Shown: one piece after another, positions 1-7,290 of the stretch
Numbering within the stretch: the first letter of the stretch is position 1
Layout: every line of letters starts with the position of its first letter
Assembly: GCF_019977735.1 (NCBI RefSeq)
Contig: NZ_AP025018.1
Span: 9,862,580 to 9,926,579 of the forward strand
DNA: 64,000 nt
Source of the DNA: Calothrix sp. PCC 7716
GTDB lineage: Bacteria > Cyanobacteriota > Cyanobacteriia > Cyanobacteriales > Nostocaceae
Direction of reading: 5' to 3'
The notes under the pieces: generated by a model
Databases searched by the model: none
What the model was told of the DNA's origin: nothing
What the model saw: the letters and a program-made list of their open reading frames with translations, nothing else
Program-made: the position numbers and the translations under genes

Positions 1-1
1 T

Positions 2-346
2 CAACCTGAACACCTTAACTATGATTACAGCGAAGTCAATAATCAAATATCGCTTGAACAGAAAAAAGAGCAGATGTTAAGCTTCATTCCTCCTGACAGA
101 TTGCCGTCAGGTAAAGGTCAAATTTTACCAATTGAGTACACGATTGTAGAGTGGTACTGCAAATGGCATAAAGCGGCAACAGGACAGCCAAACATAACGC
201 GCATAAACGACTTAATTAATATGGCTTATGGTGTGAAAGTTGGTAGAAGCAGTGAAGCACAAGACCCTGCTAGCGGCTATACTTTGCGGCAGCGCATTCA
301 CAAGATATTAGAAGATTTGGGGATAAAGCAAAATGAATGTAAATGA
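2..346 (+). CDS. Hypothetical protein, 5'-truncated by the window edge
   Basis: The frame is open from the first bases of the window, so the start lies outside it; an internal ATG at 74 need not be the real start. The visible 114 residues are hydrophilic with Trp/Tyr-rich helical stretches and no motif I recognise. The gene overlaps the next one by 14 bp (333-346), so the two are probably cotranscribed and translationally coupled. It lies in the tRNA-Cys element. It could be the C-terminus of a replication or regulatory protein, but nothing in the visible part shows this. Confidence 0.6.
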   Translation, partial: QPEHLNYDYSEVNNQISLEQKKEQMLSFIPPDRLPSGKGQILPIEYTIVEWYCKWHKAATGQPNITRINDLINMAYGVKVGRSSEAQDPASGYTLRQRIHKILEDLGIKQNECK

Positions 347-1232
347 TTTTGTCGCGAAAGCCAAGTTCCCCCCAAATTGGCAAGAAAAGCACTTGCAAGA
401 TTATATTGACAGGCGCCTTAAACAACTTGGCTACAAAACTGAAACAGAAGTTTGGTGTGGCGAAAATTGTGGACGTGCGGACATTGTAGCCGACCTCCCC
501 GACAAGCCAGATTATCCTGGCGACTTGATTGAGGTTAAACGCTGGCTAACCAGAGAGGACATTTTTCAAGCGCGCGGGCAAGCTGAGTCATACCAAAAAT
601 TGATTAAAAGTAATGTTGAAGGCAAGCTCAGGAATATAACAGTAATAGGCATGGCGCCGACAGACCCGGAGGAATACAGAAAGGCATCGGTAGCCAAAAA
701 GCTGTGCATACAAAGCGGGATTGATGTAATTTTTGTCAACGAAGAAGAAATTTTTTATCCTTCGTATGCGCGTGTTTCTGTTGGTGTTGAATCTTGGAAG
801 CCTGATATAATCGCATCAGAACAAGAGCAGGCTACCTCTAATCAAACCGAGAGTTACAAACTTAAAGAGGAAGAGTGTATCCTCAATTTAAATTATCCAT
901 TTGGCAAGGTGTACATCAAATACAAGCGTGCTAACCATTGCATTAACGATGTTGCGCGCGGTGTTAGTCATTTTGCAAAGCAAGTTTTAGCCATTGCAAA
1001 ACTAATAGTTAAAGTTATCAAATTTATTATTAAAATAATCAATTCAATGTATTTATTATTTAAGCGCTTAACTCGTAAGAAATATAAAGGCTATAAGAAA
1101 AATCAAGTATCTAAATATCTAAAGTTTATATGGGTAGGATTTGGGATATTTTATTTATTTATGGCGAGCATAGAATTTGGCTCAAAATTTAATCTTTCAA
1201 ATCAAACTCAAATAATCAGGAAAAGCAAGTGA
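333..1232 (+). CDS. PD-(D/E)XK nuclease-like protein with C-terminal membrane anchor
   Basis: The N-terminal ~130 residues look like a restriction-endonuclease-like fold: Asp50 in 'GRADIV' followed by Glu67-Val-Lys69 in 'DLIEVKRW' matches the D...ExK core, and 'QARGQAESY' after it fits the usual following helix. Residues ~212-255 are Lys-rich and amphipathic/hydrophobic, and ~264-282 form a probable transmembrane helix near the C-terminus, an unusual combination for a nuclease. The gene overlaps the upstream gene by 14 bp and the downstream small membrane protein through a GTGA overlap (1229-1232), suggesting a three-gene unit. Role is inferred only: DNA end processing or defence at the membrane. 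Catalytic activity rests on motif reading alone. Confidence 0.6.
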   Translation: MNVNDFVAKAKFPPNWQEKHLQDYIDRRLKQLGYKTETEVWCGENCGRADIVADLPDKPDYPGDLIEVKRWLTREDIFQARGQAESYQKLIKSNVEGKLRNITVIGMAPTDPEEYRKASVAKKLCIQSGIDVIFVNEEEIFYPSYARVSVGVESWKPDIIASEQEQATSNQTESYKLKEEECILNLNYPFGKVYIKYKRANHCINDVARGVSHFAKQVLAIAKLIVKVIKFIIKIINSMYLLFKRLTRKKYKGYKKNQVSKYLKFIWVGFGIFYLFMASIEFGSKFNLSNQTQIIRKSK

Positions 1233-1537
1233 TAAATAAGATGCTCTGTTTTGGCGCCACACTTCTAACAATTGGCGCCATTTCTACTCTAGCTCAACCA
1301 AAATTACGAGATATTAATATAACCTTGCTGTCGGTTGGCGGCGCCTGCACGCTCACAGCAATATTCATAAAGTCACTTGATTTGGCTGCTGAATCATTTG
1401 CCGAAATAACTCCTGTGCAGCAAGATAAGCAGGAAATTATTGAAGCTCAAATAACGCGCGTGACAGTCCGCGATAAGACACGCACTACATATATTGAAAG
1501 AAAAATTGTTAGATTAACGCGCGCTGTTCGGAGGTGA
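1229..1537 (+). CDS. Small two-helix membrane protein
   Basis: A 102-residue protein starting at GTG inside the stop codon of the preceding nuclease-like gene (GTGA). Two hydrophobic segments (about residues 4-22 and 29-49) are followed by a charged cytosolic-type tail rich in Arg, Lys and Thr. The tight overlap with the membrane-anchored PD-(D/E)XK protein suggests the two act together at the membrane. No family is recognised. A strong hairpin follows at 1594-1639. Confidence 0.6.
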   Translation: MINKMLCFGATLLTIGAISTLAQPKLRDINITLLSVGGACTLTAIFIKSLDLAAESFAEITPVQQDKQEIIEAQITRVTVRDKTRTTYIERKIVRLTRAVRR

Positions 1538-1593
1538 GCAGGCGCCTGCCTAATCAATCCACCATATAAATCCGAAGGTGTTTAGCTTGTAAC

Positions 1594-1639
1594 GTGTTAA
1601 AACGCCAGCATTTATTTACAAATACTGACGTTTTAACAC
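1594..1639. terminator. Long hairpin between convergent genes (bidirectional terminator)
   Basis: A 15-bp inverted repeat with one mismatch: arms 1594-1608 and 1625-1639, loop of 16 bases. It lies between the stop of the plus-strand unit (1537) and the stop of the minus-strand ASCH gene (1652), the position expected for a shared terminator. The arms end in A/T runs, so a U-tract is available in either direction. Confidence 0.7.
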
Positions 1640-1651
1640 TCAAGTAAGTAT

Positions 1652-2146
1652 CTATGAAGACATGCTTCTTCCAAAAATGAAACCTTCCAAGAATGAAGCA
1701 GTGGCGCCATCAACACTCCTTAGTCCTTGGGCGCCTTTGTAAACAACTGGCACGTCAAGCACTTGAACATTTTTCAATTCCCAAGCATAACGCCCGGACT
1801 GCCAACCTCCAACCGCTTTTTCAAGTACGGAGATTGGTCTAATGTCTATTGTTGGGTCAAGGCGCCCTGGATGATGCTGCTCGGTCATCGCCAAGCAATC
1901 AGTTATTTCACAAACACAAACAATCTTTCCATACTCGTAGTTGAGTGATTTTAAGTACGAGTATTCGAGATGTCCTACGCTGTCATAGGCAACGCGCGCT
2001 AATAAATCATTTTCTACGATAGGTTTTTGTGCCGCGTGGATAGCTAAGGCGCCTCTATATTGGGTTGACCAACTCCGTGTCTCGTATTGTTTATAACCGA
2101 GCGCGATAAGCGTCGCCCAAGGTTGATGAAGCGTAATGATTTTCAT
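1652..2146 (-). CDS. ASCH domain protein (PUA-like RNA-binding fold)
   Basis: A 164-residue protein with the ASCH signature at its N-terminus: 'LHQPWA' then G17-x-K19-x-x-E22-x-R24-x-W26 and 'AIHAA' near residue 37. ASCH domains are PUA-like beta barrels thought to bind RNA or modified nucleosides; small stand-alone versions are common in phages and mobile elements. The gene reads toward the hairpin at 1594-1639. The family is clear, but the substrate cannot be read from the sequence. Confidence 0.8.
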   Translation of the reverse strand: MKIITLHQPWATLIALGYKQYETRSWSTQYRGALAIHAAQKPIVENDLLARVAYDSVGHLEYSYLKSLNYEYGKIVCVCEITDCLAMTEQHHPGRLDPTIDIRPISVLEKAVGGWQSGRYAWELKNVQVLDVPVVYKGAQGLRSVDGATASFLEGFIFGRSMSS

Positions 2147-2275
2147 GATTTACACCACTTATAAGGAATATGCCGTTAACGAAGTTATCCGCAGGAAAAA
2201 CTCTTGAGAAGATGTAAAAAATGGTTGCGGAGCTTATCATTTTTTATATCTTCGTGCAAAGCCTTGAGATGAAGG

Positions 2276-2590
2276 CTAATTTTGTATGTCACATAACTCC
2301 ACGCATTCACCTTTAAAAAAGACTAACAGGTTTTTGCAGCTATCAAACCGCGCGCGCATTTGAGAATAAGAAAAATTTTCATCTTCAGTGTGAGTAATAT
2401 CAATGTCATCAGCATACTCAGAGAAAGCATCATACATTGCATCCTCTGTAGACGATTTTTCTAGGAGCGCTTCAACATAAACATCAAGACACTCCATTAA
2501 ATCTACATTTTCTTTATCACCCCAGTATCCAATGATTAAGCACTCCTGTTTGTTAATCCACTTCTTAGTAAACATCCTTACAAGATTCAT
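2276..2590 (-). CDS. Hypothetical acidic protein
   Basis: A 104-residue protein, acidic in its second half (several Asp/Glu clusters), with no recognised family. Its ATG overlaps the stop of the ERF gene (2587-2590), so it is the next gene in the same transcript. Such small acidic genes next to phage recombination functions are often accessory or inhibitor proteins, but this is only contextual. Confidence 0.55.
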   Translation of the reverse strand: MNLVRMFTKKWINKQECLIIGYWGDKENVDLMECLDVYVEALLEKSSTEDAMYDAFSEYADDIDITHTEDENFSYSQMRARFDSCKNLLVFFKGECVELCDIQN

Positions 2591-3471
2591 GATACAGGCG
2601 CCTCCACTTTTTCTTGTACTAATGAATCAGCATATTGCATCCACTCTTTAATCGCCTCAACCTCGGTTTTTCCTTCGTTAATGGCGCCGAGTACGCGCTT
2701 CTCATACGAGTTATTAGCGTGGTACGAGTTTTTATACCTTGAGTTAGCCCAAGTGAGGCAAAGAGACTTAACCAAGATGTCACATTGTGATTTATTTAAC
2801 TGACTTGGTTCATTAAATGCAGGGTTTACACCTTTCAGCCATTTAATAATTACTTCTCTATCAATGCCAAGCACTGTGCGGGTAGCGGCGATGCGCGCAT
2901 TAAACCCGTTACCAGGGACTTGGATACTGGCGCCTGTTGCTTGTAGTCGTGTTTGCTGCTTTGGGCTATCTTCTGAAATGGCTTCAAGCAATCCCCCATT
3001 TTCTTTTTTGGCTTTGGTCGGTGATGGCGCCCCGTTTATTTCTTGTCTTATTTCATTAGCGATTACGCGCTTTGTTTCTTGCCATTGCTGCCCATTTGGC
3101 TCAATGATGCTAATTTCTAACAAGCACAGAACATTGTATCGGCGCCCATAGCTAATTTGACTTCCCAAATCTTTAGCGTCGCCGACTGACTCAGGTAGGG
3201 GGAAGAAAGACTCTAAAAACTCGCCCGATTCATGGCGAAGAGTGGTAACAAGGCAAAATTTCCCGTTCTCCAAATAACGCATCTGAGAAGACAAGCACAA
3301 CCCATTTTCACTTAACATAGGGGTTATCGATTCTGCTATTTCCTCTAATTCGGCATAAGTAAAAGAAATCTCTCTACCTGATTTAGTTGGTATCTTGACT
3401 CGGCGATTAGCCAATATTTGAGGGAAGCCCTTCTTCGCTTTTGCAAGAGCGGCATTAAGTTGTGGTGTCAT
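2587..3471 (-). CDS. ERF-family single-strand DNA annealing protein
   Basis: A 294-residue protein whose first ~130 residues match the ERF superfamily: 'YAELEEI...ITPMLSENGL' near the start and the diagnostic 'ISYGRRY' (residues 106-112) followed by a hydrophobic helix. ERF proteins anneal complementary single strands in phage recombination, analogous to Redbeta or RecT. The remaining part is a variable linker and tail. The start overlaps the end of the upstream small gene by 17 bp and the stop overlaps the next ATG by 4 bp, so it sits in the middle of an operon. It is the clearest phage-type replication/recombination gene of the element. Confidence 0.85.
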   Translation of the reverse strand: MTPQLNAALAKAKKGFPQILANRRVKIPTKSGREISFTYAELEEIAESITPMLSENGLCLSSQMRYLENGKFCLVTTLRHESGEFLESFFPLPESVGDAKDLGSQISYGRRYNVLCLLEISIIEPNGQQWQETKRVIANEIRQEINGAPSPTKAKKENGGLLEAISEDSPKQQTRLQATGASIQVPGNGFNARIAATRTVLGIDREVIIKWLKGVNPAFNEPSQLNKSQCDILVKSLCLTWANSRYKNSYHANNSYEKRVLGAINEGKTEVEAIKEWMQYADSLVQEKVEAPVS

Positions 3472-3691
3472 TGTTTTTGCTCTCTTGTTCTAATTCAAAA
3501 TCTTCTTTTTGAGTTAAGTCGTAATCGCAGTTTTCGATGCAGACCAGCGCGCGCTCTAATTGCTCAGTAAACTTTTCTTTGGTTGTATCTGGCGCCAGTT
3601 CTTCAGAAAATTCAATCTCTAGCTCTTTTTGAATTTTCTTAAGACTCTCAGAAGCTTGATTCAATAATTGCCTTGCTTCTTTAATTGTCAC
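3455..3691 (-). CDS. Small coiled-coil protein upstream of ERF
   Basis: A Glu/Lys/Gln-rich, largely helical protein of about 78 residues, probably coiled coil. I place the start at the GTG at 3691 because an AAGGAG ribosome-binding site lies at the right distance before it. The upstream ATG (3730) has no such site and lies inside a repeated intergenic motif. The end overlaps the ERF start by 17 bp. No known family; possibly an accessory factor for recombination. Confidence 0.5.
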   Translation of the reverse strand: MTIKEARQLLNQASESLKKIQKELEIEFSEELAPDTTKEKFTEQLERALVCIENCDYDLTQKEDFELEQESKNNDTTT

Positions 3692-3719
3692 TTTTGTTTG
3701 CTCCTTTGTAATGATGTTT

Positions 3720-3741
3720 GGCGCCCGCATAAACGAGCGTC
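3720..3741. repeat. Intergenic repeat motif, copy 1
   Basis: A ~20-bp motif beginning GGCGCCCGC and continuing to AAACGAGCG, located between two small minus-strand genes. A second copy at about 4009-4028 differs by one base and sits in the same relative place before the next gene. Each copy contains short inverted sequences. It may be a regulatory or cassette-boundary sequence. Confidence 0.5.
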
Positions 3742-3758
3742 TCTAAATTTACTTGAGA

Positions 3759-3983
3759 CTACCTAGTATTTGAACTACACTTGTGAACATACATCCTGAT
3801 TTCATTGTCACTAGTCGTGGTAGCCAGAATATCAGCAAAATTTTGCGCGGCGCCTTCACTGCCAAAGTTAAATGCTTTGCTTTTATCTAAAACCCACGAG
3901 CGGTTTTCAAGGTCAAAGAAAACTTCAACTTCCACATCAAGCTTAGATAATTTTTCTTTGAATGCTACCAAGTAATACTGCAT
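3759..3983 (-). CDS. Hypothetical small protein
   Basis: A 74-residue protein with no recognised motif. It starts at an ATG preceded by an AAGGA-type ribosome-binding site. It lies in a row of short minus-strand genes (4036-4308, 3759-3983, 3455-3691) feeding into the ERF gene. Copies of the same intergenic motif occur before and after it. Confidence 0.5.
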   Translation of the reverse strand: MQYYLVAFKEKLSKLDVEVEVFFDLENRSWVLDKSKAFNFGSEGAAQNFADILATTTSDNEIRMYVHKCSSNTR

Positions 3984-4008
3984 GTTAATCCTTTTTTGTT
4001 TTGGTTGA

Positions 4009-4028
4009 GGCGCCCGCTTAAACGAGCG
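4009..4028. repeat. Intergenic repeat motif, copy 2
   Basis: Second copy of the motif seen at 3720-3741 (GGCGCCCGC...AAACGAGCG), again between two consecutive small minus-strand genes and just upstream of the gene that ends at 3759. Confidence 0.5.
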
Positions 4029-4035
4029 CGGTAAA

Positions 4036-4308
4036 TTAACTAACTTCTGGGTAATAGTCTTTTACTTGAACGTCGTAAGACGTTGGACAAACTGTCGTTA
4101 TAGACGCAAGTCTTACTTTTTTCAATGTGGCTTCGTAATTAGGAGTTAACTCATCACCTCCGTCCATACGGTCTTTATAAGTTATATCCAACGTTTTACG
4201 ATTCACTTTCTGCACAATTGCCGCTACCCAGTAACCTTCTTCAGAAGAAAGTCTGTAGTAAGGTGGACGGACTTTGTAGTAAACTTTTTGACCTTTTTGA
4301 ATGTTCAT
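4036..4308 (-). CDS. Hypothetical small protein with predicted beta structure
   Basis: A 90-residue protein. The N-terminal half ('GQKVYYKVRPPYY...GYWVAAIVQKV...LDITYKDR') looks like a small beta-barrel of the SH3/Tudor kind, but no named family is recognised. It is the most upstream complete gene of the short minus-strand series that leads to ERF. Confidence 0.5.
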   Translation of the reverse strand: MNIQKGQKVYYKVRPPYYRLSSEEGYWVAAIVQKVNRKTLDITYKDRMDGGDELTPNYEATLKKVRLASITTVCPTSYDVQVKDYYPEVS

Positions 4309-4331
4309 GAGTCTTATTTAAATTTGGTTAA

Positions 4332-4448
4332 TTATCTAGAGGCGCCACCAGATGTAGTTTTCGGCGCAATTTCACCCGGTGGTTTGAACGTAATCGCTCT
4401 TGCTGGGAGGTGAAGGGCGAGGAGCGTAGCAATCAAAAAGATACGCAT
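4332..4448 (-). CDS. Short secreted peptide or DUF928-like N-terminal fragment
   Basis: An ATG-started frame of 38 codons: a signal-peptide-like stretch ending 'LPARA', then 'FKPPGEIAPK' and 'GGASR' just before the stop. This tail resembles the beginning of cyanobacterial DUF928 proteins, so the frame may be a truncated copy. Its ATG lies two bases after the stop of the gene fragment at 4450-4570, as in coupled genes. Short and unverified; the DUF928 link is pattern-based inference. Confidence 0.35.
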   Translation of the reverse strand: MRIFLIATLLALHLPARAITFKPPGEIAPKTTSGGASR

Positions 4449-4449
4449 C

Positions 4450-4570
4450 TTAAGCTGCCTCCAGTTCATGATTAAAAGCAGCTATCTGAACTGGGCAATA
4501 CCACAGCGCCTTCACCTCAATTCCATCAGTGCAAACAAACTTCGTCCAGTTTATCCCTAATTGAGCCGAC
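4450..4570 (-). pseudogene. 3' fragment of a gene cut by the IS200/IS605 insertion
   Basis: A minus-strand frame without a start reads from the IS right end into about 37 sensible codons (including 'GINWTKFVCTDGIEV' and 'ALWYCPVQIAAF') and stops at 4450. It looks like the C-terminus of a small phage-type protein whose 5' part was separated by the IS. The matching 5' part was not recognised on the far side of the IS, so an accompanying deletion is possible. Confidence 0.4.
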
Positions 4571-4571
4571 T

Positions 4572-4592
4572 CCCCGCTCTAAAGAGACGGGG
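4572..4592 (-). ncRNA. Right-end hairpin, probable 3' part of the TnpB guide (omega/re) RNA
   Basis: A perfect CCCCG/CGGGG stem with an extra CTCT/AGAG pairing. It spans the tnpB stop codon, so the last codons of tnpB form the stem. In IS200/IS605 elements the guide RNA overlaps the tnpB 3' end and runs through the right-end hairpin into flanking DNA. The RNA itself is inferred; the hairpin is seen directly. Confidence 0.5.
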
Positions 4593-6198
4593 ATTCGGGC
4601 TGAACCGCAGGGCTATTGCTAACCCCACTTTTACCTAACTTTTCGCCCTTTTTACAAGCTATCTGGTTAGGCTGTTCAGTCTTTACACAGTTTGGCTCTA
4701 CGGGGGAAATGACACCACCGGGCTTAGAACTAGTCTTTGCACTCGCCATTTTAAACTCACTCCACGCCTGTGTTAAGAACGGCTCCGTCCTTTCCCAATC
4801 TCTATGAGCTTGAGACACGTTGAGTTCATCGTTATCATTGACATGTCTACTCAAATATGCGGAGAATAAATCGCGGTGCATCTCAAAACCTGAGACATCT
4901 TTATGTACTCTTTCTGATAGAGATTTTTTGATACGAGTACCATCAAGATGTGTTTGAGATAACGCGGTTTTTCGAGTAGAAAATGTTGTGAATTGCCCAC
5001 CAGCACTTTCAGCCTTGCGTGCTAATTCAGATTGGAAAAAACTGGGTGATTTGGCAGATATTGCTTTACCATATCTTTTCTGCCAACCACGTACTGAGAC
5101 ATTCTCAGCTTTAATATTTACGCCAAATTCGCGTACTACTTTATTAGCTAAACCTCTATTTTGAGACTTAGAATAAGCGGCTTTACGGCGCTCTAGTTCT
5201 CGCTTTTTACTTGCATATTTTCTATACGCATTACTTTGTTTCCAACGGCGAGAACCCTTTTTTACTTTACCTTTTTTACGTCTATTGCTACGTCCAACTT
5301 TTTTCTCAAAATTTGGTTCGTAGTTTTCTGGATTATTTGCACGACGCGACCGCTCCATTTTACGCTGCAAAGTCTTAATTTCTTGCTCAAAAGTTGGTAC
5401 GTTCTCTGCAAATGGGAATAAACCAGCTTTGTTGTCACCAACTACAGCTACATTACTAACATTTAAATCAATACCGACTAATCCAGTATTGGAATTAACT
5501 TTGTTGTGCAGTTTATACGCTGGAGTTTCTTTGTAGGGTACACCTTCGTTAATAAGCTGTACATACCAACGACGCTTACCATTTATTTCTCGCCACAAAA
5601 TGCGGCAATACTTAATTGGTGAACGATACCCATATTCAAGTACTTCGTTCCATTTATCAGGAAAACGGATAGGCAAAGTTAAATCTTTACCCCATTTGAT
5701 ACAGCAATCAGTACCACCAAAAAATTTAATGCTTTGTGTGTTGGTTTTACCCTCTATCGAATGAAAAGAGCTAAACAACTTAAACCTAACTTTTCTAGCC
5801 TTACCGTACAATACTTTCTCAACAGCTTTGAATGCGCGTGTTCCTATCTTTTGGATTGTGTGGCTATCTAGTTTCTCCCACATCCACTTAGAACTCTTGG
5901 CAGTTAAAGTAGCAAAGTCTTGCAGTTCAAAATCAGAAAAGCGTGCTTGTTTTCTAGCTTGAGAAAATAACTCATTCTTCCGCTTTTTATCATCCTCAGT
6001 TTTGACCTTGATTTTTTTGGCTTCTTGATATGGCTCAGAATTGCGTACATTTTGCACCCTCGCCATTGCTTCACCAAGCACTGCATTATATAACTGCCTG
6101 CCAGTTTGAAATCTTGCATCTAGTTCCTTCTCTGCAAGACTTGTAACCAATAACTCAAACTCAGTGACAAATGACGGTGTTCTCGTCTTCTTAGCCAT
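4579..6198 (-). CDS. tnpB: TnpB-type RNA-guided nuclease of an IS200/IS605 element, degenerate zinc finger
   Basis: A 539-residue TnpB relative. RuvC-like catalytic residues appear kept: Asp244 in 'VGIDLNV', Glu365 in 'IKAEN', and Asp443 in 'MHRDLFSA' (the second Asp of the usual DRDxNAA). The four-Cys zinc finger normally found between the last two motifs is missing: the equivalent positions read 'ALSQTHLDG' and 'ERVHKDVSG' with no Cys. A basic stretch (about 300-340) may bind RNA. Start at 6198 follows an AGGAGG ribosome-binding site. The protein is longer than typical TnpB (~400). Known TnpBs cut DNA under a guide RNA from the element end; whether this variant does so is not shown. Confidence 0.85.
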   Translation of the reverse strand: MAKKTRTPSFVTEFELLVTSLAEKELDARFQTGRQLYNAVLGEAMARVQNVRNSEPYQEAKKIKVKTEDDKKRKNELFSQARKQARFSDFELQDFATLTAKSSKWMWEKLDSHTIQKIGTRAFKAVEKVLYGKARKVRFKLFSSFHSIEGKTNTQSIKFFGGTDCCIKWGKDLTLPIRFPDKWNEVLEYGYRSPIKYCRILWREINGKRRWYVQLINEGVPYKETPAYKLHNKVNSNTGLVGIDLNVSNVAVVGDNKAGLFPFAENVPTFEQEIKTLQRKMERSRRANNPENYEPNFEKKVGRSNRRKKGKVKKGSRRWKQSNAYRKYASKKRELERRKAAYSKSQNRGLANKVVREFGVNIKAENVSVRGWQKRYGKAISAKSPSFFQSELARKAESAGGQFTTFSTRKTALSQTHLDGTRIKKSLSERVHKDVSGFEMHRDLFSAYLSRHVNDNDELNVSQAHRDWERTEPFLTQAWSEFKMASAKTSSKPGGVISPVEPNCVKTEQPNQIACKKGEKLGKSGVSNSPAVQPESPSL

Positions 6199-6288
6199 AT
6201 CTAATCACCTCCTTAGTGTTGACTTGTTTTATCTATCAACTACAATAGAGTAGATAGAATCAGTTTGTCAACAAGTTTGATAAAATAT

Positions 6289-6687
6289 ATGGACAGAAAT
6301 TATAGACACAATAATCACTCAGTTGGTAGCGCAACCGTACATTTAGTTTGGATACCGAAACGTAGAAAGAAAGTACTAACAGAAGGCGTTAAGATAAGGC
6401 TTGCTGAGATATTAACAGAAGTTGCGAACGAGAATGGGTGGATAATTAAAGCGATGGAGATAGCACCCGACCACGTTCATTTGCTTGTTGAGCATCCTCC
6501 AGATGTGGCAATAAATCAAATGGTTAAGGCTTTTAAGGGTAGGTCAAGTTGTTACCTAAGACGCGAATATCCACACTTGTTACGACTCCCAAGCCTCTGG
6601 ACACATGCCTATTTTTATGACACAACCGGAAAGGTATCAAGTGCAGTAATAATGAACTATATTAATGACCCGCATCACTCAAGTTAA
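6289..6687 (+). CDS. tnpA: IS200/IS605 Y1 transposase TnpA
   Basis: A 132-residue HUH transposase. The His62-Val-His64 pair in 'DHVHLLV' and the catalytic Tyr124 in 'MNYIND' are present, with the family-typical 'HSVGSATVHLVWIPKRRKKVL' stretch at the start split across residues 10-30. I start at ATG 6289 rather than the in-frame TTG at 6265. It is divergent from tnpB, with both starts within about 90 bp and a shared promoter region. Length and motifs suggest it is intact; the C-terminus after Tyr124 is short, so mild truncation is possible. Confidence 0.85.
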   Translation: MDRNYRHNNHSVGSATVHLVWIPKRRKKVLTEGVKIRLAEILTEVANENGWIIKAMEIAPDHVHLLVEHPPDVAINQMVKAFKGRSSCYLRREYPHLLRLPSLWTHAYFYDTTGKVSSAVIMNYINDPHHSS

Positions 6688-6701
6688 ATTGCTAAAATAG
6701 C

Positions 6702-6723
6702 GAATCCAGTTAAAACTGGATTC
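6702..6723. repeat. Left-end hairpin of the IS200/IS605 element
   Basis: A perfect 10-bp inverted repeat around a 2-base centre lies just downstream of tnpA. This is where the subterminal recognition hairpin of the element is expected, and it could also terminate tnpA transcription. Confidence 0.55.
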
Positions 6724-6734
6724 TCGGCATTCCA

Positions 6735-6795
6735 CCCCGATATAAATACCGTCAAAGCATTAATTCTTTTTGGAATTAATGCTTTGACTTCGGGG
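6735..6795. terminator. Very long compound hairpin downstream of tnpA
   Basis: Inner stem of 16 bp (6751-6766 with 6773-6788, 6-base loop) and an outer CCCCGA/TCGGGG stem (6735-6740 with 6790-6795) that stacks on it. It separates the IS from the next element gene at 6859. It could be a strong bidirectional terminator or part of a transposon end. Confidence 0.6.
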
Positions 6796-6858
6796 CTATC
6801 TGCCTTTCACGTAACAGTGGTATGGTCAGCAAATAGATGGGAGTGACGACTTTTAGTT

Positions 6859-7284
6859 ATGACTAAAGAAATTTGCCCGCTTGGCTTAAACGAATGCCCA
6901 GACTTTGAGCCTGAAGGCTGGTGCGTAAATGCCCAGTATTGCCTTCACATGACTGAAGCATGGCGCCTGTACAAAATCTTTATACTCGCGCATCTACCGC
7001 CAATTTATTTGGGTACAGGCGCCGATACTGATTACGAGTGGCAGAAACCTGAGTACGGCTTCCAGTATCTCAATAACTGCGATTTCCTTCTTTACTACGC
7101 AGCTAAATTCTGCACTTTCCAAGAATGGAAGGAGGCGTATTACAGTTTTATTGGACGGCGCCATGCCTATGTCCGTGCTGCTGATTATCCCAAATTTGAG
7201 CGTTTGCGTGTGCTGATGGATAAAGATTATGCAGCGTATGCTAAAAAACTAGAGAATGTTTATGAAGACGATATTCCCTTTTAG
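6859..7284 (+). CDS. Hypothetical Cys-rich N-terminal protein
   Basis: A 141-residue protein with an N-terminal Cys cluster ('CPLGLNECPDF...GWCVNAQYCLH'), suggesting metal binding, followed by an aromatic-rich helical region. No family recognised. It is followed after 6 bp by the CoiA-like zinc protein, so both are likely cotranscribed within the tRNA-Cys element. Confidence 0.55.
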   Translation: MTKEICPLGLNECPDFEPEGWCVNAQYCLHMTEAWRLYKIFILAHLPPIYLGTGADTDYEWQKPEYGFQYLNNCDFLLYYAAKFCTFQEWKEAYYSFIGRRHAYVRAADYPKFERLRVLMDKDYAAYAKKLENVYEDDIPF

Positions 7285-7290
7285 CTGACC

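Larger units (their letters stand above)
4560..6730. mobile_element. IS200/IS605-family element with divergent tnpA and tnpB
   Basis: The unit consists of a Y1 HUH transposase (plus strand) and a TnpB-type RuvC protein (minus strand) transcribed away from each other. Subterminal hairpins lie near both outer edges: 4572-4592 at the tnpB end and 6702-6723 at the tnpA end, as expected for this family, which recognises hairpins rather than inverted repeats. Exact ends are not defined because such elements make no target duplication. No GGCGCC site occurs between about 4346 and 6960, in contrast to the flanking DNA, which supports recent arrival. Confidence 0.8.
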
